Shown in pieces: positions 56,401-64,000 of a DNA stretch of 64,000 nucleotides. The stretch lies in the NCBI RefSeq assembly GCF_051014445.1, contig NW_027488378.1, positions 620,001 through 684,000 on the forward strand, in the 5' to 3' direction. A program made the translations under genes and the position numbers. Under the pieces are notes generated by a model that was not told where the DNA came from, did no database searches, and saw only the letters and a list, made by a program, of their open reading frames with translations. Source of the stretch: Colletes latitarsis (lineage: Eukaryota > Arthropoda > Insecta > Hymenoptera > Colletidae). How positions within the stretch are numbered: the first letter of the stretch is position 1; each line of letters opens with the position of its first letter.

Positions 56401-57398
56401 CTTGCTAGCTTACTACTTGCTTACTAGGTCACTGCTTTCTTATTAGCTTTCTGCTTGCATACTGGCATACTGCATTCTTCCTAGCCTCCGGCTTGCTTAC
56501 TGGCTTTGCTGCTTGCGTCCTAGCTTTCTGCTTGCTTACTAGCATAACGCGTGCTTACTAGCTTGCTTCTTGCGACCTAGCTTGCTGCTTTCTTACTAGC
56601 ATACTGCATCCTTACCAGCTTCCTGCTTGCATAGTAGCTCATTGATTGCTTACTAGATTTCTGCTTCCTTACTACCTTACTGCTAGCTTACTAGCACACT
56701 GCCTGCATACTAGCTTCCAGCTCGCTTACTAGCTTCCTGCTCGCTTACTGGCACACTGCTTGCTTATTAGCTTCCGGCTTGCTTTCTGGCTTACTGGTTG
56801 CTTACTAGCTTACTGGTAGCGTACTCGCTTACTACTCGCTTACTAGCTTGCTGCTTGCTTTCTAGCTTACTGCTACATTACTAGCATTCAGCATCCTTGC
56901 TAGCTTCCTCCTCGCCTACTAGATCACTGCTTGCTTACTAGCTTACTTGTTGCTAACTGGCTTTCTGTTTGCTTACTAGCATACTACGTTCTTACTAGCT
57001 AACCGTTTTCTGACTAGCCTGCTGCTTGTTTACTAGCTTACTGGTTGCATGCTATCATACTGCTAGCCTTCTAGCTTACTGCTTCCTTACTAGCAAACCG
57101 CTTCCTTACAAGCTCCCTGCTCGCTTACTAGCTCACTGCTTCCTTACTAGCTTCGCCCTCGCTTACTAGCTCACTGCTTGCTTACTAGCTTACTGCATGC
57201 TTACTAGCATACTGCTTCCTTACTAGCTTCCCCCTCGCTTACTAGCTCACTGCTTGTTTACTAGCTTACTGCATGTTTTCTAGCTCACTGCTTGCTTAAT
57301 AGCTAACTGCTTTCTTACTAGCCTGCTGCTTGCTTTCCAGCTTATTGCTCGCTTACTAGCTTGCTGCTTGCTTTCTATCTTACTGGTTGCTTACTAGC
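50420..57398 (+). repeat. 19-bp satellite block, longest uninterrupted
   Basis: Nearly 7 kb of monomers with no insertion. It contains a 285-bp (15-monomer) tandem duplication starting at 52006 and 52291. Near its end, at 57149 and 57225, a 76-bp (4-monomer) repeat shows the monomer order most clearly: AGCATACTGCTTCC, AGCTTCCCCCTCGC, AGCTCACTGCTTG, AGCTTACTGC. No gene was seen. Confidence 0.97.
52006..52548 (+). repeat. 285-bp higher-order tandem duplication
   Basis: The two segments share CTACTTGTTTCT, CTATCAGAC, CTTCCCCCTCGC, CCGCTTCGTTAC and GCAAACAGCTATC in the same order 285 bp apart, which is 15 monomers. The second unit ends near 52548. Confidence 0.88.
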
Positions 57399-57693
57399 TG
57401 TTGAGAATAGATATATTTTGTATTTCCGAATCTTCGCGATTTTGCTCTGTTCCACGTCGGCCCAGGTCATGTCATAAAACCAATAGGTCTGCCGACCATT
57501 TGGCGACGCATATATAGCCGGGATTTTTCTTTGTTTGAAGTTAGTTTTGCGTTAACCCTGACCGTGGGGAAAAGTCTTCCATGTATTTTGTTGCCTCCGC
57601 GTCTTACACCTTGTACCGTTTCAACAAAATATTTTTTCTTCTTTCTGCTATGTGCGATTGGGGAAATCTATTTCAAAGATAGATCCTTACTAG
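57399..57693 (+). repeat. 5' LTR of the copia element
   Basis: Begins TGTTGAGAATAG. Its first ~50 bp recur at 61789 with one difference. The 3' limit is set by the primer site, since the 3' LTR is incomplete and cannot confirm it. It contains a TATATA box. Confidence 0.75.
57509..57517 (+). promoter_or_regulatory. TATA box in the copia LTR
   Basis: CATATATAG about 110 bp into the LTR, a fitting position for the U3 promoter of the element. Confidence 0.55.
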
Positions 57694-57694
57694 T

Positions 57695-57723
57695 TTATGG
57701 GCCCAGCACGCTTCCACTGCGCC
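57695..57723 (+). promoter_or_regulatory. Primer-binding site of the copia element (internal initiator tRNA-Met)
   Basis: TTATGGGCCCAGCACGCTTC followed by CACTGCGCC is complementary over 29 bases, from memory, to the internal 5' half of eukaryotic initiator tRNA-Met (D-arm to anticodon loop). Drosophila copia uses the same half-tRNA priming. Confidence 0.85.
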
Positions 57724-57817
57724 TGCTAGAAAGAATTTTTTTGTTGATAAGCCACGCTGGCTAGGTGAATAAAGGTTTTTTTTACTGGGTACCAATTGTG
57801 TAAGTGATTTCGTCGCA

Positions 57818-60800
57818 ATGTCTGACATAGAATTTGGAATGGAAATCGTGAAACTGGACGGCACTAACTACTCCATGTGGAAATCTGGAGTAGTGATTGC
57901 GCTAGAAGCTAAAGGTTTGCTTGGTTTCGTAGATGGTACAATAGTAAAACCTGCTGAAGACAAGGCAACGGAGCTCAAAGTGCACGGTCAAAAATCAGCG
58001 CAGGTAAATATGATTATACTGAGAACAATCGCCCCAAATCTTCGCCGCAATTTGTACAACTGCTCTACTGCAAAAGAAATTTGGAACCAGCTGAGGGACC
58101 TGTACGGAGATGCAAGTGAAGACGCTGCACAAACTGCCTGGGTGCAGTTTTATAATTTTCGCGTTAATGAAGAGGAGCCCATTGCAGATCATTTGGAGAA
58201 CCTGGAGAGCATCTGCAGACGCCTGCAGGATGCGGGTGAGGAACCGTCGGACAAAGCTTTCATGGCAAAAGTGCTGCGCAGTTTACCCGCAAAGTTCTCC
58301 ATTTTTCGTCACACGTGGGAATGCACTCCTGCTACGGAAAAAACGAAAACGAACTTGATCAGCAGACTGATCATGGAAGACAGGCGTTTTGCTGAGGATG
58401 AAGTGTCGACGCTCCCACTTCGTGTTCAAAAGACGTCCCTGAACGACGCAAAGAAAAAGAAACGCTCCAAGAAGGATATCGAGGAGCTGCAAAAACGAAC
58501 GCGGTGTGGAGTTTGCAAAGAAAAAGGCCACTGGGCACGTGAATGTCCAAAAAATCAAGCTGGAAAATCATCGGACAGTTCAGCGAGAAATGCGCTAGCG
58601 TTGGTGTGTGACAATGTTGCAACATATAAATGCACCAGTGAAAGTGACAGTGACGTGTGGATTGCGGATTCGTTTGCCGGAATGCATATGACTTTCCGCA
58701 AAGACTATTCTTCGGCATTGCAGCCGAATTCAAATGGTCATGCGGTTAAAGTAGCGGATGATCGCATCATCTTAGCGGCTGGCATCGGAACAATTAAAAT
58801 CCAAGAAGTGCTTGAGGGTGTGCTATACAAACGCGAATTACAAGATGTGCTCTATGTACCTGAACTAAAGTGTAGTTTGTTTCCTATAGGCTCAGTGAAC
58901 AAAAAACGGTACTCTTTTCATTCGTTTGAAAACAAATGTGAAGTTCGCGATAGTAAAGGAAAACTCGCCGCACGTGGAATACCGCACGGAAAACTGTTTA
59001 AAATGTGTTTCAAAGAGAAAATGCCCATTGACTGTAATGCACTGAAATTAGCAGATGGCCAGGAAAAATTGAAACTTTTGCATGAGCGAATGGGACACGT
59101 AAATGAGCGCACAAAAAAAACACACGTGTGAACAACTCGGCATCCATGGAATTGAAAAGGACAATTTGATAAAGTTTTTTTGTGAAGGATGCATTATGGG
59201 CAAGCAGTCCCGAAGGCCGCATCCAAGCATCGGGGTTGAAGACAATTACGGGCCAGGGGAGAAAATTCATATCGATGTCTGTGGCCCTGTAAACATAAAC
59301 TCACCGAGCAACACGCGGTTTTTTTTACTGTTTAAGGACGAGAGTACCAGCTATAGGAAGGTATACTTCATGAGCCATAAATCAAAAGTATTCAGCAAAT
59401 TTAAGGTGTTCGAGGCATTTGTATCGACGCAGACAGGAACGAAAATCAAAGTCCTACGCTCGGACAATGGGACAGAGTATACCTGCAGCCAGCTCCAGAC
59501 CTTTTTGGAGGACAAAGGTATAATCCACGAATGCTCGTCACCATACATTCATGAGCAGAATGGTCGCGCTGAACGCGAAATTCGTACGCTCATTGAAAGT
59601 GCACGTTCTATGATTCACGCAAAGAACATGGATCAAAAATTATGGGCAGAAGCAGTAAACACCGCGTGCTACCTGCTGAATCGGACCATCCCAGAGCCAG
59701 GGGAGACGATTACTCCGTTCGAGAAGTGGTTTAAACGCAAACGTGATATAAAACATTTAAAGGTGTTTGGATCCGTAGCTTACCTGAACGTGCCGAAGGA
59801 AAGACGGCAAAAATTCGACCCAAAAAGCAGACAGGTCATATTCGTCGGTTACGATGGGGAGTCTACTAATTATAGACTCTGGGATAATAAATTGAAGAAA
59901 ATTTCAATAAGCAGAGACGTAACCTTCAACGAAAATGCCCTGCCGAGTGCCGAAACGCGTGCCGAAACCGATACAATAATCAAGTTCGGAATTGAAGACG
60001 AAAGAGAGACGATTCCTACTCCAGAAGGTGCAGCCGAATACCAAGCTCCAGTTGTGGAAGATGTCGCCGAAACACGAGAACTGGAAAACAATGGAAATGA
60101 AGAAAACGCAGCTTTGCCAGAGATAGAGCAGGTAGTCGCCATTGAAAATGCTCGGGAAGGAAGACAACTGCGCAATAGAAGAACATTACAAGCACCTGAC
60201 CGATACGGCGTACCTATTGCTTTTTTGGCTGATACGGTGCCTATGACCTACACTGAGGCAATATCCAGTGACGACACCAGAAAATGGAAAAAAGCCATGG
60301 ACGAAGAGATGCTGGCGCTTGAAAAAAATCGCACATGTACCATATGTGCACTGCCGCAAGGAAAACGTGCAATCGGTTGCAAATGGGTTTTCTCAATCAA
60401 ATATGATGCAGCTGGAAATCTGAAGAGATACAAGGCGAGACTCGTAGCGAAAGGATTCCGACAACCAGAAGGAATCGATTATTTAGACACATTTGCACCT
60501 GTTGTTCGCTACGGGTCCATTAGAACTCTTCTTGCAATAGCTGCGAAAGGTGATTATGAAATAATGAAGTTCGACGTGAAAACCGCTTTTCTATATGGCG
60601 ATCTTCAAGAAGAAATTTATTTGGAGCAGCCCCCAGAATACACAATTTAGAGTCAACCGAATGGAGTCTTCCCGCTACATCGCAGCCTGTATGGATTGAA
60701 GCAGTCACCCAAATGCTGGAACGAGAAGTTCACGAGGTCTCTGAACAGATTTAATTTCGTGAACATCGCAAGTGATAAGTGCGTGCTTGTCGGTGTAGTG

Positions 60801-61757
60801 GAAAGTTCAAAAGTGTATTTAGCCCTGTATGTGGATGATGGTTTGATTATGAGCAAAAGCGAGAATGCAATTAAGAGTGTCTTAGATTATTTAGAAGGTA
60901 ATTTTAAAATCTCGGTAGAACGGGCCGATGAGTTTCTCGGTTTCGAGATTAAACGCGATCGCGAACGACGACTCTTAAAAATTTCTCAACCGGGCTATAT
61001 TAAGAAAATATTAAAGACCTTCAATATGCTTGAAGCAAATCCGTCAAGTGTACCTGCGGAGTCAGATATGCCCATGCAAAAACAAACACCTGCGACTGAC
61101 AGTAAAATACCGTTTCGTGAGGCAATAGGCTCGTTGTTATTCGCTGCACGAGTTTGTCGCCCGGATATCGAATTTGCGGTCAATTACGCAAGTCAATCTT
61201 TGAGTTCTTACGACGACACTCATTGGCAATCGGTAGAGAAAATAATGCGTTATTTAAATGGAACACGTGATCGCGGAATAGTTTGTGGAATTAGTGGGAG
61301 TTCGCTTGATATTTCGGGATTCACGGATGCTCATTATGCCGGATGCTCAGAGACTCGAAGATCTAGGAGTGGATTTGTCAATATTTTGAATAGCGGACCA
61401 ATTTCGTGATCCAGTCAATTGCAAAAGGTCGTTGCCGTTTCGACCGCTGCGTCGGAATATATCGCCTTAGCCCACGGCGTGAAAGAAGCAGTTTGGTTAC
61501 GTCGTATGTTGAATGAATTGGATGTTGTGTGCAATATCGTTCCTGCTTTTGTTGATAACGAAGCGGCCATAAAAATTGCTAATAGTTCCGAAAACCATAA
61601 GCGCTCGAAACACATCGGTATAAAGTACCATTTTACTCGTGATGTCGTTAATCGCAGAGAAGTAGAAATTAGATATGTTCAATCGAAAGAACAATTGGCT
61701 GATATCTCTGCTAAGCCTTTGCAAAAGCAGCCGTTTTGCTATCCGAGAGAAAAATGA
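57818..61757 (+). pseudogene. Copia gag-pol polyprotein, one frameshift and two stops
   Basis: The frame opens at MSDIEFGMEIVKLDGTNY. Gag (UBN2-type) runs to about residue 220, then a zinc knuckle (CGVCKEKGHWAREC), then the protease region, where WIADSFAG stands in place of the usual DSGA. Next come the integrase HHCC finger (HERMGH ... CEGC) and D-D-E core (HIDVCGP, RSDNGTEY, NGRAERE), reverse transcriptase (FDVKTAFLYGDL, LYVDDGLIM) and RNase H (GFTDAHYAG, STAASEYIA). A run of eight A near 59112 carries a one-base shift, TAG at 60648-60650 and TGA at 61407-61409 interrupt the pol frame, and the protease motif is damaged. Dead copy. Confidence 0.92.
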
Positions 61758-61774
61758 AATATTAGCAGACATTC

Positions 61775-61788
61775 AAAATAAGTGGGAG
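61775..61788 (+). promoter_or_regulatory. Polypurine tract of the copia element
   Basis: AAAATAAGTGGGAG lies directly before the TGTTGAG of the 3' LTR. Confidence 0.65.
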
Positions 61789-61837
61789 TGTTGAGAATAG
61801 ATATATTTTGTATTTCCGAATCTTCGCGATTTTCCTC
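61789..61837 (+). repeat. 3' LTR remnant of the copia element
   Basis: Matches the 5' LTR start with one mismatch. The match continues through TGTT at 61838-61841, which is also the first word of the BEL-type LTR. Confidence 0.85.
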
Positions 61838-63707
61838 TGTTAAAATAGGTGCCAGTCGGTCTGGTGGGGGGTTTTCCCCCCTGACCCGTTCTCTCACCCT
61901 TTAACGGGTTGTCCGAATTTCGAGGGATTGGAATTGTGTGGGAAAGTGAATTGTACATTTAAAAATTTCCTTCGCCTGGTCCACCGGACACAGGCCGTTT
62001 ATTTAAACAAAATAAACTTGAAAATAAACAAAAAAGATGAAGGAAATTAACAAAAACGAAATTAAATTTATTTATTATTTAAAAAAGTTGCAGGAAAAAA
62101 CCCCGAGCTGATGGCTCAGGAAAGAAACCTGCGCCGCCATTGGCCCCTACGGCTCTCGTCTCGGTCTTCTGTAATCAAAAGAAATACCGAAATCCGGCGG
62201 TTAATACCTGACAACGCTCGGTGCGTTGTCTGACTCGCTCTAATCCATACGCTCCTTCTTCCGTTTACGGTAAACAGGAGCGGGATTCTTACACAGCGTT
62301 ACACAACTGTGTTAGCGGATTGTATTATTATTTCAACGTTTTAGATTTTGGAAACGTTGAATTGCAGATGGGGAAGACGAGATTCTAATGTCTATCTTCC
62401 CACTGCTGCAGGCTTGGTTTTTGCAGGAGAGGACAACAAGTGGAGGTTGTAAGGCTCCAAAGGTTGTCAACTCCGTGGTCCCTCGCCGTTCCCTGGTCCG
62501 TACGGAACCGGTGTGATGCAGAGCCTTAACTGCGCAGAAGCGACTGATTATTAAGGTTCTAACACCACGGTGCCCTTTGAACGTAGTTCTACGTCGAGTG
62601 TCCGTACCCACTGACGATCTGGAACCCACGCTCGAGCAGGTCGAAACCAGCCGAGATATTTACCCAGGGAGAATGCCAAATAAGGCCCCTATCGGGTGTT
62701 ATCCCAAACTTTTGTTTCGACCCTGGAAAACGACGAACCCAACCCAGGGAGACTGCAACAAAGTTGCCCTATAGATTGGGTTTTTGAACCGTGCAATAGC
62801 CAAGCAGAGAATCAAGAAATTCTCTCGGTTCTCGAACACGACCACTGATTACAGCAATCCGTGTTCTTCGTCGCAATGGTGGCGATAATCAAGCACTATT
62901 TTAGTGTAAATTTGATTATGCTTAGCCACCGATTGCGGGTTAAATCTTTGGAAAGATAATCACGCTGATTTTATTCATTTCCACTTCTACACGACCACTG
63001 ATTACAGCAATACGTGTTTATTCAGCACCGATGGCGGTAACCAATCACTATAAAAGTGTAAATTTGGTACTTTTCAGCCATCGGTTGCTTTTTGAGCGAA
63101 GTGGAATGAAAATCCGTTGGATTTTGTTTCTTTCCAAAATGGTTCGTTCGTCGCGGTGACCGATTTCTGCATGTGAACGTCTGGCCGGAATATTTTGACT
63201 CAAGGGCAGGATTATTTAAATCCGCTGCAGTCTCAATTCCGAGCAACTTTGTTCACATGATTCTACGACAGGTTAGACAAAACTAACTTGTCGAGAATCG
63301 GTCTCTGACTTCAGACGAGGTCGACGATGAGGTCCGCTCTCGTCGAGAACCAAATAGCGAGTGCACCTGAGACATACCTGCTTAACCGTGGCCACGAGGG
63401 AGGGGAAATTTTCATCTCGTGGCGCTGTCTGTCTCTTATTAATTTTGAATCCTCTCTTCGTTTCGGCGTAGTAACACCTGTTCTCTTGGAACCGTTACTG
63501 GGCCGATCGCGGAACTGTTATCGAATGTAAATACGGAGTTTTTCTATGCGGTATTGTTCCTGGAACGTATTACGCCTCAGAGAAGCCTCTGGAATGTCGC
63601 GTAAACAAGGAACAACACCGTACAAGAAGTGGTCCGTTTTTCTCTCGATCACGCGATGGTTTAATCGACGTTTTTCGATTGTCGAATTAACGCGATATAT
63701 AAAAACA
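61838..63707 (-). mobile_element. BEL/Pao-type LTR (solo, minus), joining copia to satellite
   Basis: About 1.87 kb with TGTTAAAATAGG at the left end and GATATATAAAAACA at the right. The right end resembles the LTR ends of copies 1 and 2 (GATATTTAAACA), and the interior shares GGAGGTTGTAAGGCTCCAA with them, so it is a distant member of the same LTR group. It has no internal region. It contains a repeated motif pair (ACGACCACTGATTACAGCAA at about 62838 and 62991). The left neighbour is copia LTR and the right neighbour is satellite, with no matching target duplication. Confidence 0.75.
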
Positions 63708-64000
63708 AACATACTGCTTCCATACTAGCAAATTGCATTCTTACAAGCCTGCTGCTAGCTTACAATCTTACTGTTTGCTTACTAGCTTACTGCCTTCCTA
63801 CTAGTTCGGCGCTTGCTTACTAGATTACTGCCTCCTTACTAGCTTCCTGCTAACTTACTCGCTTATTGCTAGCTTACTTGCTTGCTGTTTGCTAACTACC
63901 TTGCTGCTTGGTTTCAACCCTACTGTTTGCTTACTAGCATGCTCCTCCCTCACTAGCTTCCTGCTCTCTTACTATCTCACTGCTTGCTTACTTGCTTCTT
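63708..64000 (+). repeat. 19-bp satellite block, continues beyond the window
   Basis: The same monomers in the same orientation, starting AACATACTGCTTCC, to the right window edge. Confidence 0.96.

Larger units (their letters stand above)
57399..61837 (+). mobile_element. Ty1/copia LTR retrotransposon, 3' LTR truncated
   Basis: Plus-strand element with a 5' LTR at 57399, a half-tRNA primer site, gag-pol in copia order (integrase before reverse transcriptase), a polypurine stretch, and the first ~50 bp of a 3' LTR (61789-61837). After that the sequence becomes a BEL-type LTR and the copia LTR never resumes. The left flank is ...ACTAGC satellite; the right target duplication is lost. The frame carries one frameshift and two stops. 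Confidence 0.92.

Noticed and set aside
57690..57725. Possible tRNA gene fragment (initiator tRNA-Met match)
   Set aside because: The match is to the complement of the tRNA and sits just inside an LTR, as a primer-binding site does; there is no full tRNA fold.
1..64000. Canonical insect telomere (TTAGG repeats) or 28S rDNA target of R1
   Set aside because: I saw no TTAGG array and no rRNA sequence. The R1-like copies lie in satellite or in each other, in both orientations, unlike TRAS/SART in telomeres.

Overview
The window holds no recognisable host gene. It is one long satellite array on the + strand, riddled with retrotransposons, as in insect pericentromeric or subtelomeric heterochromatin. 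R1-clade non-LTR elements and BEL/Pao elements carrying a tRNA-Tyr-like primer site point to an arthropod, most likely an insect; I cannot name the species. The satellite has a 19-bp monomer, consensus CTTACTAGCTTACTGCTTG. It recurs in ten blocks (about 22 kb in total), always in the same orientation, so this was one array later split by insertions. Variant monomers follow a loose higher-order order, and local tandem duplications are multiples of 19 bp (76, 285 and 361 bp).

Layout from left to right: R1-like element A (1-918, minus, 5' part only); R1-like element B of a second family (1027-3789, minus); BEL/Pao copy 1 (5857-9715, minus, internally deleted, 5-bp TSD); R1-like copy C (13923-15088, minus, 14-bp TSD); a BEL-family solo LTR (16223-17917, plus, 5-bp TSD); a head-to-tail R1-like cluster D1, 2 and 3 (19047-28643, plus), with three copies of one target repeat; a lone reverse-transcriptase scrap E (31820-32037); a nested set in which plus-strand R1-like G (35921-38296) splits minus-strand F, and F in turn abuts truncated BEL/Pao copy 2 (39212-42189); full-length BEL/Pao copy 4 (43397-50419, 5-bp TSD), carrying a nested Ty3/gypsy-like solo LTR (45695-46413); 7 kb of uninterrupted satellite; a Ty1/copia element (57399-61837), whose 3' LTR runs into another BEL-type LTR (61838-63707); then satellite to the end.

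The most complete coding unit is R1-like element 3: an intact 625-codon ORF1 with three zinc knuckles overlaps ORF2 (endonuclease, YADD reverse transcriptase, Cys-His tail) at a TAATG stop-start, and ORF2 carries one frameshift. The other elements carry nonsense codons, frameshifts or deletions. Points of interest are a probable template-jump dimer, a copy whose 5' truncation falls exactly at a 16-bp hairpin, conserved 3'UTR stem-loops, mosaic R1-like copies, and BEL-type insertions that cluster on one 10-bp stretch of one satellite monomer type.
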